A stretch of 64,000 nucleotides of DNA, from the NCBI RefSeq assembly GCF_900110225.1, contig NZ_FOCW01000002.1, positions 208,279 through 272,278 of the forward strand, written 5' to 3'. The position numbers were made by a program, and so were the translations under genes. This DNA comes from Allobrachymonas denitrificans DSM 15123 (GTDB lineage Bacteria; Pseudomonadota; Gammaproteobacteria; Burkholderiales; Burkholderiaceae_C). Numbering within the stretch: the stretch's first letter is position 1; every line of letters starts with the position of its first letter. This document shows, in pieces, positions 36,927 through 46,050 of this stretch. A model generated the notes under the pieces. That model had not been told where the DNA came from, did no database searches, and was given only the letters and a program-made list of their open reading frames with translations.

Positions 36927-39900
36927 TCAGGCCGCGGCATTTTCAGCAAGCGGCTGTCCCAGGCTTCTGAGGATGTCCCGCACCAGCATGGCACGATCCA
37001 GCGGCTTCTCCAGCGAACGCTCGATGCGCAGCTTCTCGTTGCCGGCCAGTTTCACATGCTTGTTCTTCTGGATCAGCTGGATGATGGCCATCGGGTCGAT
37101 CGGCGGATTCGGCTTGAAGGTGATGGTGATCACCGTCGGCGCTGCCTCCACCTTCAGCACGCCGTAGGGCTGTGACAGCACGCGCAGGCGGTGCACGTTG
37201 ACCAGTGTCTCTGCCTGCGGCGGCAGCTTGCCGAAGCGGTCCACCAGTTCCTCCAGCAGGCGGTCCACCTGCTCGCTGGTCTTGGCCGTGGCCAGCTTCT
37301 TGTAGAAGCTCAGGCGCAGATGCACGTCGCCACAGTAATCGTCCGGCAGCAGGGCAGGGGCGTGCAGGTTGATCTCGGTGACGGCCTGCAGCGGCGACAG
37401 CAGATCCGGCTCCTTGCCGGCCTTCAACTGCTTCACGGCTTCGGCCAGCATCTCGTTGTAGAGCTGGAAGCCGATCTCCATCATGTTGCCGCTCTGGTTC
37501 TCGCCCAGCACCTCGCCGGCGCCGCGGATCTCCAGATCGTGCATGGCCAGGTAGAAACCGCTGCCCAGTTCCTCCATCTGCTGGATGGCATCCAGCCGCT
37601 GCGCCGCCTGCTTGGTCAGGCCTTCGATATCCGGCACCATCAGGTAGGCATAGGCCTGGTGGTGGCTGCGGCCGACGCGACCGCGCAGCTGATGCAGCTG
37701 CGCCAGACCGAACTTGTCGGCGCGGCTGATCAGAATGGTGTTGGCGCTGGGCACGTCGATGCCAGTCTCGATGATGGTCGAGCAGAGCAGGATGTTGTAG
37801 CGCTGCGCCACGAACTCGCGCATCACGCGCTCCAGCTCGCGCTCCGGCATCTGGCCATGCGCCACGGCAATGCGCGCTTCGGGCAGGATTTCTTCCAGCC
37901 TCTGACGCCGGTTCTCGATGGTTTCCACCTCGTTGTGCAGAAAGTAGACCTGTCCGCCGCGCTTCAGTTCACGCAGCACGGCCTCGCGGATCACACCGCT
38001 GTTCTCGCTGCGCACAAAGGTCTTGATGGCCAGACGGCGCTGCGGCGCGGTGGCGATCACGCTCAGGTCGCGCAGGCCTTCCAGCGCCATGCCCATGGTG
38101 CGTGGAATCGGCGTGGCGGTCAGCGTCAGCACGTCCACCTCGGCGCGCAGCTGCTTCATCTGCTCCTTGTGACGCACGCCAAAGCGGTGTTCCTCGTCGA
38201 TGATCAGCAAACCCAGATTCTTGAACTGCACCTCGCTGGACAGCAGTTTGTGCGTACCGACCACGATATCCACCGTGCCCTCGGTGATGCCTTTGACGGC
38301 CGCAGTGACCTCCTTGCCCGAGCGGAAGCGCGAGATCTCCGCCACCTTGATCGGCCACTTGGCAAAGCGGTCCTTGAGCGTCTGGTAGTGCTGCTCGGCC
38401 AGCAGCGTGGTCGGCGCCAGAAAGGCCACCTGCTTGCCACCCGTCACCGCCACAAACGCGGCGCGCAAGGCCACCTCGGTCTTGCCAAAACCCACATCGC
38501 CGCACACCAGGCGGTCCATCGGCCGTGGCGAGACCATGTCCTGAATGACCGCATGAATGGCCGCCAGCTGGTCGGCGGTTTCATCGAAGCCGAAATCGCT
38601 GGCAAACACCTCGTAATCCGCCATCGAAAAACGGAACGGATGCCCCTCGCGCGCGGCACGGCGTGCGTAAATATTCAGCAGCTCGGCCGCGCTGTCACGC
38701 ACCTGCTCGGCGGCCTTGCGCTTGGCCTTTTCCCATTGCGAGCCGCCCAGCTTGTGCAGCGGCGCCTCGTCCGGGCTCACGCCGGTATAACGGCTGATCA
38801 GGTGCAACTGGCTCACCGGCACATACAGGGTGGCATCGGCCGCATATTCCAGATGCAGGAATTCCTGCAGGGCAGCCGTGCCATCCGGATTCTTCTGGCC
38901 CACATCCATGTTGATCAGGCCCTGATAGCGGCCGATGCCATGTGCGCTGTGCACCACCGGATCGCCCACCTTCAGCTCGCTCAGGTCCTTGATCAGTGCC
39001 TCGACATCGCTGGCCTGCTCCTGACGCCGGCGCCTGCGGTGCTGCACGCCGCTACTGCCGGCAAACAGTTCGGCCTCGGTGATCAGGTCGATGGCTGTCT
39101 CGTTCCAGGCAAAGCCCTGCACCAGCGTGGACGTGGCCAGGCCGACTTTCTCGTCACTCTGCTGGAATTCGGCCAGGGTATCCGTGGCCACCGGTTGCAC
39201 GCCACTGGCGCGCAGGAAGTCCAGCAGGCTTTCACGCCGGCCGGCGCTTTCGGCCAGCATCAGCACGCGGTGCGGTGTGGTGCGGATATGCGCCTGCAGG
39301 CGCAGCAGCGGGTCGTCCGTGCCGCGTGTGGCGGACACATCCGGCAGCAGCGAGAATTCGGCGTAGTGGCTGACGGCTTCTGCCTGGGTGGCTGCAGGGT
39401 CGGCCCGCATGTCCTGCCGCGCGGCGGAAGGGACAGCATCCGATGCCAGTGCCGCTCCTGCAGGCTCAGCATCGCTCCCGGTACTACCTGCAGCCCTTGC
39501 CGAGTCGGAAGCCAGGGCAATCGCACTCGCCGGGCGCAAGGCCAGTTGCGCAAAACGCTTGCCCTCACGGTAGAACTGCTCTGCACTCAGGAACAGCGTC
39601 TCCGGCGGCAGGGCCGGCCGTTCCGGATCCCCCGCCAGCAAACGGTAGCGCTCGCGCGTATCCTGCCAGAAGCGCTGGAACGGCGCCTCCAGGTCATCAT
39701 GCAGCACCACCGTGCTGTCGACCGGCAGGTAGTCGAACACCGTCGCCGTCTCGTCAAAGAACAGCGGCAGGTAGTACTCGATGCCGGCCGTGGCAATGCC
39801 GGCCCCCATGTCCTTGTAGATGCGGCTGCGTGTCGGGTCGCCCTCCAGCAGTTCGCGCCAGTGCTGGCGGAAGCGGGCACGCGCCGCATCGTCCATCGGA

Positions 39901-40559
39901 AACTCGCGCCCCGGCAGCAGGCGCACCTCCGTCACGGGATCGAGGCTGCGCTGCGTGTCCGGATCGAAGGTGCGGATGCTGTCGATTTCGTCGTCGAACA
40001 GGTCGATGCGATAAGGTCGCGGCGCACCCATCGGGAATAGGTCGATCAGGCCGCCACGCACGGCATATTCACCCGGGCTCACCACCTGGCTCACATGCGC
40101 ATAGCCGGCCATGGTGAGCTGGCTCTTGAGGGCTGCTTCGTCCAGCGTCTGCCCGGTGCGGAAATGGAAGGTGTAGCCTGCCAGAAAGGAAGGCGGCCCC
40201 AGCCGGTACAGCGCCGTGGTGGCCGGAATCAGCACCACATCGGCACCATCCTCGGCCCGATGCTGGCTGATGCGCCACAGCGTCGCCAGCCGCTCGCTGA
40301 TCAGGTCCTGGTGCGGCGAGAAGCTGTCGTAGGGCAGGGTTTCCCAGTCGGGAAACAGCACGCAGCGCAGGCCCGGTTCGAAGAAGGGCAGCTCGTCCAG
40401 CAGGCGCTGCGCATCGCTGGCGTCGGACGTGACGATGGCCGTGCAGCGGCCTGCCTGCTTGTCGCGCGCCGCCAGCTGCGCCAGCAGGGCGGCATCGGCC
40501 GAGGCGATGGGGCGGGGCAGGGTATAGCGCTGGCCGGGAGTGAGCTTGGGCAGTTGCAT
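36927..40559 (-). CDS. mfd: Transcription-repair coupling factor
   Basis: Mfd removes stalled RNA polymerase at lesions and recruits UvrA. The protein is 1210 residues, slightly longer than usual; an Ala-rich, low-complexity insertion of about 50 residues lies in the N-terminal third (AGSTGSDAEPAGAAL region). UvrB-homology segments (LFPDWETLPYDSFSPHQDLISERLA), the RNA-polymerase-interaction region (VGDPVVHSAHGIGRYQGL), helicase Walker A (GDVGFGKTEVALRA), DEEH box (IIDEEHRFGVRHKEQMK) and TRG motifs are present. Start MQLPKLTPGQRY at 40559 is preferred; the frame runs further up without family similarity. Confidence 0.96.
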   Translation of the reverse strand: MQLPKLTPGQRYTLPRPIASADAALLAQLAARDKQAGRCTAIVTSDASDAQRLLDELPFFEPGLRCVLFPDWETLPYDSFSPHQDLISERLATLWRISQHRAEDGADVVLIPATTALYRLGPPSFLAGYTFHFRTGQTLDEAALKSQLTMAGYAHVSQVVSPGEYAVRGGLIDLFPMGAPRPYRIDLFDDEIDSIRTFDPDTQRSLDPVTEVRLLPGREFPMDDAARARFRQHWRELLEGDPTRSRIYKDMGAGIATAGIEYYLPLFFDETATVFDYLPVDSTVVLHDDLEAPFQRFWQDTRERYRLLAGDPERPALPPETLFLSAEQFYREGKRFAQLALRPASAIALASDSARAAGSTGSDAEPAGAALASDAVPSAARQDMRADPAATQAEAVSHYAEFSLLPDVSATRGTDDPLLRLQAHIRTTPHRVLMLAESAGRRESLLDFLRASGVQPVATDTLAEFQQSDEKVGLATSTLVQGFAWNETAIDLITEAELFAGSSGVQHRRRRRQEQASDVEALIKDLSELKVGDPVVHSAHGIGRYQGLINMDVGQKNPDGTAALQEFLHLEYAADATLYVPVSQLHLISRYTGVSPDEAPLHKLGGSQWEKAKRKAAEQVRDSAAELLNIYARRAAREGHPFRFSMADYEVFASDFGFDETADQLAAIHAVIQDMVSPRPMDRLVCGDVGFGKTEVALRAAFVAVTGGKQVAFLAPTTLLAEQHYQTLKDRFAKWPIKVAEISRFRSGKEVTAAVKGITEGTVDIVVGTHKLLSSEVQFKNLGLLIIDEEHRFGVRHKEQMKQLRAEVDVLTLTATPIPRTMGMALEGLRDLSVIATAPQRRLAIKTFVRSENSGVIREAVLRELKRGGQVYFLHNEVETIENRRQRLEEILPEARIAVAHGQMPERELERVMREFVAQRYNILLCSTIIETGIDVPSANTILISRADKFGLAQLHQLRGRVGRSHHQAYAYLMVPDIEGLTKQAAQRLDAIQQMEELGSGFYLAMHDLEIRGAGEVLGENQSGNMMEIGFQLYNEMLAEAVKQLKAGKEPDLLSPLQAVTEINLHAPALLPDDYCGDVHLRLSFYKKLATAKTSEQVDRLLEELVDRFGKLPPQAETLVNVHRLRVLSQPYGVLKVEAAPTVITITFKPNPPIDPMAIIQLIQKNKHVKLAGNEKLRIERSLEKPLDRAMLVRDILRSLGQPLAENAAA

Positions 40560-40810
40560 GGACGAATCAGCAGGGACAAAACACCAATACCCGCGGCCTG
40601 GGCAGGGCGCGGGGGGAGACAAGGCATTGTAAAACCTGGCAGCATCTGCCGGCAGGGAGCACGCCGGCTGCGTCAGACCATGAGCCCGCTGCAGCCATGC
40701 GCAAACACCGGATGGAACCATCGGTAAGGGAGTGCAAAGTGCTGCAAGGGATCCGGCGGGGCCGATCTGCTCTGGCAAACTAGCATCTGCACCCAATGAA
40801 AGATCCGCGC

Positions 40811-41563
40811 ATGCCCGACATCTACGCTGTCATCCCCTGCGCCGGCACCGGCAGTCGTGCCGGCACGGCCATTCCCAAGCAATACCAGCCCATCGCCGGC
40901 CGCGCCATGCTCTGGCACACGCTGGCGGCATTCGCTGCCTGCCCCGCCATCACCGAGACTCTGCTGGTCCTCGCGCCGGGAGACGACTGGTTTGCACAGC
41001 ACACCGCGCCGCCCGAAGTGCCGGCCCGCCGCTTCATGACAACACCCACCGGCGGTGCCAGCCGCGCCGAAAGCGTGCGCAACGGCCTGCTGGCACTGCG
41101 TGAGCAGGGGGCGCAACCGGACGACTGGGTGCTGGTACACGATGCCGCACGCTGCCTGATCACGCGCGAACAGATCGAGCGCCTGATCGAGGCTTGCGCG
41201 CAGGATGAAACGGGAGGCCTGCTGGCCGTTCCCCTGCCGGATACGCTCAAGTGCGAGTTGCCGCGCAACGGTCTGCCGGCCGACGTACCCGCCCGTGTTG
41301 CCGCCACCGTTCCGCGCGACGACAAGTGGCTCGCGCAGACGCCGCAGATGTTCCGCCTCGGCGTGCTGCTGCAGGCGCTGGAATCCGGCCTGCAGCATGC
41401 TCCGGAACACATCACCGACGAGGCCAGCGCCATCGAGCGGCTGGGCCTGCAGCCCTTGCTCGTGCAGGGCAGTGGCTGGAACTTCAAGGTCACCTATCCC
41501 GAGGACTTCACCCTGGCTGAAGCGGTGCTGCTGGCAAGGCAGAACAGCGCCCGGGCTGCATGA
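40811..41563 (+). CDS. ispD: 2-C-methyl-D-erythritol 4-phosphate cytidylyltransferase
   Basis: IspD attaches CMP to methylerythritol phosphate in the non-mevalonate isoprenoid pathway. The 250-residue protein has the nucleotide-binding start [24 protein letters not shown], the catalytic loop [12 protein letters not shown] and [13 protein letters not shown]. Two in-frame ATGs are possible, 40796 and 40811; the second begins next to the conserved region. It is followed 13-40 bases later by ispF, as in most proteobacteria, and is divergent from mfd. Confidence 0.95.
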   Translation: MPDIYAVIPCAGTGSRAGTAIPKQYQPIAGRAMLWHTLAAFAACPAITETLLVLAPGDDWFAQHTAPPEVPARRFMTTPTGGASRAESVRNGLLALREQGAQPDDWVLVHDAARCLITREQIERLIEACAQDETGGLLAVPLPDTLKCELPRNGLPADVPARVAATVPRDDKWLAQTPQMFRLGVLLQALESGLQHAPEHITDEASAIERLGLQPLLVQGSGWNFKVTYPEDFTLAEAVLLARQNSARAA

Positions 41564-41603
41564 GGCAGGCGCGGTCATGGCTGGCAATGCGACAATGCCT
41601 GCC

Positions 41604-42107
41604 ATGAACGCATCGACACCCCCATTTCCCCCGATCCGCATCGGCGAAGGCTGGGACACGCACCAGCTGGTAGAAGGCCGTCCGCTCTGGCTGGGCGGCG
41701 TGCAGATTCCGCATCCCATGGGCCTGCTCGGCCATTCCGATGCCGATGTGCTGCTGCATGCCATCACCGATGCGGTGCTGGGTGCTGCCGGCATGGGCGA
41801 TATCGGCACCCTGTTCCCCGACACTGATCCGGCCTTCAAGGGCGCGGATTCGCGCGTGCTGCTGCGCGAAGCGATGCAGCGTGTGAAAGGCTCCGGCTGG
41901 CAGGTGGGCAATGTGGACTGCACCATCATCGCCCAGAAACCGAAACTGGCGCCCTACAAAGCCGCCATGGCGCAATCGGTGGCGGATTGCCTGGGCATTA
42001 CGGCGGTGCAGGTGAATGTCAAGGCAAAGACGGCGGAGAAACTGGGTCCGGTCGGTGAGGAGCGCAGCATGGAAGCGCGCGCCGTGGTCCTGCTGTTTCC
42101 TGTCTGA
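41604..42107 (+). CDS. ispF: 2-C-methyl-D-erythritol 2,4-cyclodiphosphate synthase
   Basis: IspF forms the cyclic diphosphate in the same isoprenoid pathway as IspD. The 167-residue product has the zinc/phosphate-binding [50 protein letters not shown] and [11 protein letters not shown] motifs. The residue before WD is Gly-Glu-Gly where the usual motif is G-x-G-x-D, which is normal for the family. ATG 41577 would add nine residues. It closes the ispDF operon. Confidence 0.95.
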   Translation: MNASTPPFPPIRIGEGWDTHQLVEGRPLWLGGVQIPHPMGLLGHSDADVLLHAITDAVLGAAGMGDIGTLFPDTDPAFKGADSRVLLREAMQRVKGSGWQVGNVDCTIIAQKPKLAPYKAAMAQSVADCLGITAVQVNVKAKTAEKLGPVGEERSMEARAVVLLFPV

Positions 42108-42206
42108 GCCGAGACCGTCGGGAGAGTAGACGCAAGAGGCAGGCTCCTGAATGGGTGCCCTGCATGCCGGATGGACAGGAAAGCGCATGGCTTTCCGTCG
42201 GCAGCA

Positions 42207-43679
42207 TCATTTCACCCGCGGCAGCCGCAGATCGGCCTGCAGCCCGCCTTCCTTGCGGTTGCTGAGCATGAGGGTGCCGCCCATGTACTCCACCACCTTC
42301 TTCACGATGGACAGGCCCAGCCCGCTGCCTGCAGCAGAAGTGCGTGCCTCGTCGGCGCGGTAGAAGGGCTGCGTCAGCCGGTGCAGGATGGCTTCGGGCA
42401 CACCGGAGCCGCGGTCGAAGATCTGCAGCAGCACATAACCGCTTTCGGCGCGGGCCACCACTTCCACTTCGGAGTAGGCTGCATCCTTGCTCTTGCCATA
42501 GCGGCGTGCATTCTCCAGCAGGTTGGATACCACGCGCGCCAGCTCCACTTCATCCGCCTTCACCCGCAGGTTGCCCGGCACCTGGACATTCAGGCGCATG
42601 TCTTCCGCATTGAGATAGGGGTAGGCGCTGGTCTGCACCACTTCCGCCAGCTGCACGGTGGTCAGCTGCATGGAATCCGGGCGGGCGTAATCCATGAACT
42701 TGTTGATGATGGAGTCTACCTGCTCGATGTCGGCAGCCATGTACTTCTGCGCCTCCTCGTCGGACACGCTCATCTCCACCTCCAGCCGCAGGCGGGCCAG
42801 CGGCGTGCGCAGGTCGTGCGAGATGCCGGCCAGCATCACGGCGCGCTCCTGTTCCACCTTGGCCATCTGCTCGGCCATGCGGTTGAAGCCGATGTTCACC
42901 TCACGCAATTCCTTGGTGGACACCGCCTCGTCCAGATGGCCGGCGTTGAAGTCCCCCTGGCGAATCTTGCCGATGGCAATCGACAGCTGCTTGAGCGGCC
43001 GGTTCACCAGGCCCGCCATCAGCGCCGCACCCGCCAGCGACAGGGCAGCAGCCATCAGCATCCAAACCAGCCAGGTGGTGCCGCCCACAGGTGTCACGCG
43101 CGACTGGTCGGTGAGCAGCCAGTAGGCGTCATTGTCGATATCGAAGCCGATCCACAGGCCCTGTTCGCCGTTCACGGCACTGGCCACCACCGTGCGCGGG
43201 CCCAGGCGTTCCTGCAGCTCCTCGGTCACGCGCTCGTCCAGCTGGTCGCGGTTGATGATCTCGATCCGGTCGTCGGGTTCGCGTGGCAGGATGCGCACGC
43301 CTTCCTCTTCGGCCAGTGTCTTCATCAGCGCCAGCCGGGTGATGGAATCCGAATACACCAGCGCCGCGCGGCTCAGGTTGACCAGCGAGGCGATCTGCTG
43401 CGCGGTCTGCGTGGCGCGCGGCTCGAAGTCGAGCGAGCGGATGGTCATCAGCCAGCCGATGGTGCTCATGGTGAGCAGCAGGCCGATCATGATGAAGGTA
43501 CGCCAGAACAGGTTCAGGCCCCAGCGCGGCACCACATACGGCACGGCACCGGCTTCGCCAGCCGGCTGCGCGGGCGCTGGTGCAGAAACTTCCTCCTGAC
43601 TGTCTGCAATGGCTTCATGCTGCGCAGACCAGCGCGGCGCCAGCAGGCGGGTCAGGGAAGAGAATGTGTCTTTGCTCAT
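42207..43679 (-). CDS. envZ: EnvZ-type sensor histidine kinase
   Basis: A 490-residue sensor. Two membrane helices flank a periplasmic domain (helix 1 at about 55-80, FWRTFIMIGLLLTMSTIGWL; helix 2 near 200-220, TTWLVWMLMAAALSLAGAAL). A HAMP domain follows, with the phosphoacceptor in GISHDLRTPLARLRLEVEM, the EnvZ-like SHDLRTPL form. N box ELARVVSNLLENARRYG, and G boxes IFDRGSGVPE and SAAGSGLGLSIVKKV. The N-terminal cytoplasmic tail of about 50 residues is longer than in E. coli EnvZ. Lies 137 bases after the OmpR-type regulator gene, with which it forms a pair. Confidence 0.92.
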   Translation of the reverse strand: MSKDTFSSLTRLLAPRWSAQHEAIADSQEEVSAPAPAQPAGEAGAVPYVVPRWGLNLFWRTFIMIGLLLTMSTIGWLMTIRSLDFEPRATQTAQQIASLVNLSRAALVYSDSITRLALMKTLAEEEGVRILPREPDDRIEIINRDQLDERVTEELQERLGPRTVVASAVNGEQGLWIGFDIDNDAYWLLTDQSRVTPVGGTTWLVWMLMAAALSLAGAALMAGLVNRPLKQLSIAIGKIRQGDFNAGHLDEAVSTKELREVNIGFNRMAEQMAKVEQERAVMLAGISHDLRTPLARLRLEVEMSVSDEEAQKYMAADIEQVDSIINKFMDYARPDSMQLTTVQLAEVVQTSAYPYLNAEDMRLNVQVPGNLRVKADEVELARVVSNLLENARRYGKSKDAAYSEVEVVARAESGYVLLQIFDRGSGVPEAILHRLTQPFYRADEARTSAAGSGLGLSIVKKVVEYMGGTLMLSNRKEGGLQADLRLPRVK

Positions 43680-43816
43680 GAAAGGCGGCGAAACGCTGTT
43701 GCCAGCAGCGGAGACGGACTGCCGGAGCCGCGCGCCGTCAGCAGGCGCACCGTGCTCCGGGTGAGTGCGGAATCATGCGTGCGATGCAGGGGATTCCGCG
43801 TAATGGGCGTGCGGCC

Positions 43817-44554
43817 TCAGGAGTTGCCGCCACCGTCCGGCACGAACACGTAGCCCACGCCCCACACGGTCTGGATGTAGCGCGGAGAAGCGGGGTCGGT
43901 CTCGATCAGCTTGCGCAGGCGGGAGACCTGCACGTCCAGGCTGCGGTCGAAGGGCTCGAACTCGCGGCCGCGGGCGAGCTGGGCCAGCTTTTCGCGCGAC
44001 AGGGGCTGGCGCGGGTGGCGCACCAGCGCCTTGAGCATGGCGAATTCGCCGGTGGTCAGCGGCAGGTCCTCGCCATCCTTCTTGAGCGTACGCGCGCTCA
44101 GGTCGAACACGAAGCTGCCGAAGCTCACCACCTCGGTCTCGGTGGAGGGGGCGCCGGGCGCCTCCACGGCAGGGCGGCGGCGCAGCACGGCGTGCACGCG
44201 CGCCAGCAACTCACGCGGGTTGAAGGGCTTGCCCAGGTAGTCGTCGGCGCCGATTTCCAGGCCTACGATGCGGTCCACATCCTCGCCCTTGGCGGTCAGC
44301 ATGATGATGGGGGTCTTGTCGTTGGCAGCGCGCAGGCGGCGGCAGATGGACAGGCCGTCCTCGCCGGGCAGCATCAGGTCGAGCACGATCAGATCGACGG
44401 TTTCGCGCAGCAGGATGCGGTTGAGGTTCTTGCCGTCTTCGGCCACCATCACTTCAAAGCCTTCCTGGCTCAGGTAGCGGCGCAGCAGATCGCGGATACG
44501 GGCGTCGTCATCGACCACCACGATCTTGTCGGCACGGGTGTTGGCCTGAGTCAT
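43817..44554 (-). CDS. ompR: OmpR-type response regulator
   Basis: A 245-residue regulator. Receiver domain: acidic pocket in KIVVVDDDARIRDLLRRYL, phosphoacceptor Asp in DLIVLDLMLPGEDG, and Lys in DDYLGKPFNPRE. Winged-helix effector: LTTGEFAMLKALVRHP, recognition helix in SLDVQVSRLRKLIE, and the wing end QTVWGVGYVFVPD. Sequence and kinase partner agree with OmpR/EnvZ, which senses osmolarity and envelope state and controls porins. A good Shine-Dalgarno sequence (GGAGGACAAG) precedes the start. An OmpA-family porin gene lies 15 kb away in the window, but no direct link can be seen. Confidence 0.93.
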   Translation of the reverse strand: MTQANTRADKIVVVDDDARIRDLLRRYLSQEGFEVMVAEDGKNLNRILLRETVDLIVLDLMLPGEDGLSICRRLRAANDKTPIIMLTAKGEDVDRIVGLEIGADDYLGKPFNPRELLARVHAVLRRRPAVEAPGAPSTETEVVSFGSFVFDLSARTLKKDGEDLPLTTGEFAMLKALVRHPRQPLSREKLAQLARGREFEPFDRSLDVQVSRLRKLIETDPASPRYIQTVWGVGYVFVPDGGGNS

Positions 44555-44818
44555 CTTGTCCTCCGTGAATTTGTAACACAGACGGATGTTAGGCCGCAAA
44601 AGTCAAAAAACCACCCATTTTTCATTGCCTTTTCACACTGTTACACATCTTGCGGGGCCATTTCCTTTCTGACCGAATCGTGCCTTGTATCCTCGGGCCA
44701 GACCGCTAAGCTAGGGGAATTCACCGGACTCGGCCGGGTTGCCATGCAAGTGTGTCGCAAGAATTGGCTGGCACGGTACAGGCTTGGCGTTCGGACAGGC
44801 AGGAACAAGGCAGTAGCA

Positions 44819-45148
44819 ATGAAAACAGACAAGGAAGGTATCGTGATCCAGCGGGCCACGGCGATGAAAGGCGGCAAGCGTGCCTGGGGCAAGTGGCTTG
44901 CCGTTCCGGCGCTGCTGGCGGCAGGTCTGGCCAGTCCGGCGGTGTGGGCACAGTGCCCCACACCGGATGTGGGCAAGCAGTTCCCCGGCCCGCCGGTGCA
45001 GGACGATCTGCGCCAGACGCTCAACACGCCCCAGGACTGCATGACCACCATCCAGCCCAAACGCATGTCTCCGCGCGAACTCCAGGAGTTGCGCAAGGCC
45101 ATCCGGGAGCATGCCCGGGCCAACGGGCGCAAGTTGCGCTCACGCTGA
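44819..45148 (+). CDS. Small exported protein of unknown function
   Basis: A 109-residue protein with a basic N-terminus and a clear signal peptide (WLAVPALLAAGLASPAVWAQ), cleavage likely after VWA. The mature part has two cysteines in CPTPDVGKQ and QDCMTTI, which may form a disulfide, and then a basic helix rich in Arg and Lys (SPRELQELRKAIREHARANG). No family recognised. Start 44819 has AAGG upstream; 44744 and 44864 are alternatives. A terminator follows directly. Divergent from ompR. Confidence 0.65.
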   Translation: MKTDKEGIVIQRATAMKGGKRAWGKWLAVPALLAAGLASPAVWAQCPTPDVGKQFPGPPVQDDLRQTLNTPQDCMTTIQPKRMSPRELQELRKAIREHARANGRKLRSR

Positions 45149-45159
45149 AGCATCCCGCC

Positions 45160-45185
45160 GCCCGCGCAAGCGGGCCTGTTTTTTT
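45160..45185 (+). terminator. Rho-independent terminator
   Basis: GCCCGC / GCGGGC stem with a GCAA tetraloop is followed by CTG and seven T residues. It lies just after the small exported protein gene and before the SIMPL gene. Confidence 0.85.
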
Positions 45186-45202
45186 GAGGAAGGACGTTTT
45201 TC

Positions 45203-45952
45203 ATGGGCACTTTTTCCACTGGATCCCTGGGTCGCATGCATCGCCAGCGCAAGCAGTGGCTTGCCGCCGCGGCACTGGCTGCCTTGCCGCTGGCGGCAGC
45301 GGCGCAGGGCGTTTCTGCGGGCGCAGCGTACGTGCCCAGCAACGTGGCGCAGCTGTCGGCAGAGGGCAGCGTCGAGGTGCAGCAGGACGTGCTGCGCCTG
45401 GTTCTGAGCACCACACGTCAGGGCAGCGATGCCCAGGCAGTGCAGAACCAGCTCAAGCAGGCCGTGGACGCGGCGCTCAAGGTGGCACAGGCGCAGGCCC
45501 GTCCTGATGCGATGGACGTGCATACCGGCAACTTCAGCCTCTATCCAAGCCATGACCGCAATGGCAAGATCAGCCAGTGGCAGGGCAGCGCCGAGGTCGT
45601 GCTCAGTGGCAAGGACATGGCGCGCATCAGTTCCACCGCGGGCAGGATCACCAGCATGACGGTGGCCAACGCCGGCTTTGACATCAGCAAGGAATTGCGC
45701 CGCGACAGCGAAATGCAGGCGCAGAAGCTGGCCATCGATGCGTTCCGTGACAAGGCGCAGTCGATCACGCGCAGCTTTGGCTTCAGCAGCTACACGCTGC
45801 GCGAAGTGTCGATCAATTCCGAGGGCGGCTATGGCGCTCCGCGCATGATGGCCATGAAGGCCTCGGCCGACATGGAAAGCGCTCCGGTGCCGGTTGCACC
45901 GGGCAAGTCCACCGTGCGCATGGTGGTGAATGGCTCGGTGCAGATGCGCTGA
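45203..45952 (+). CDS. SIMPL domain (DUF541) periplasmic protein
   Basis: A 249-residue exported protein with signal peptide (WLAAAALAALPLAAAAQG). The mature part is a SIMPL domain: VAQLSAEGSVEVQQDVLRLVL near its start, a helix with VQNQLKQAVDAALKVAQ, YPSHDRNGKISQWQGSAEVVL, and the C-terminal MVVNGSVQM strand. SIMPL proteins, like E. coli YggE, are envelope proteins linked to oxidative stress or outer-membrane organisation; the biochemical role is unknown. A bidirectional-looking terminator lies between it and lapB. Confidence 0.88.
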   Translation: MGTFSTGSLGRMHRQRKQWLAAAALAALPLAAAAQGVSAGAAYVPSNVAQLSAEGSVEVQQDVLRLVLSTTRQGSDAQAVQNQLKQAVDAALKVAQAQARPDAMDVHTGNFSLYPSHDRNGKISQWQGSAEVVLSGKDMARISSTAGRITSMTVANAGFDISKELRRDSEMQAQKLAIDAFRDKAQSITRSFGFSSYTLREVSINSEGGYGAPRMMAMKASADMESAPVPVAPGKSTVRMVVNGSVQMR

Positions 45953-45977
45953 GGCATTTCCGCTTCCATCCATGTGA

Positions 45978-46004
45978 AAGGGGCTGCTGATGCAGCCCCT
46001 TTTG
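45978..46004. terminator. Bidirectional terminator between SIMPL gene and lapB
   Basis: AGGGGCTGC (45979-45987), TGAT loop, GCAGCCCCT (45992-46000), then TTT on plus; on minus the hairpin is followed by TTTC. Works for convergent transcription. Confidence 0.8.
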
Positions 46005-46050
46005 CTTGTCGGCATCGCTCACGGTGCCTGTTTCGGATTTGCCGGGGTGG

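Noticed and set aside
37191..40040. A 949-codon open frame on the plus strand
   Set aside because: It is an antisense shadow of mfd in GC-rich DNA; residues are His/Gln/Leu-rich with no domain, and mfd is certain.
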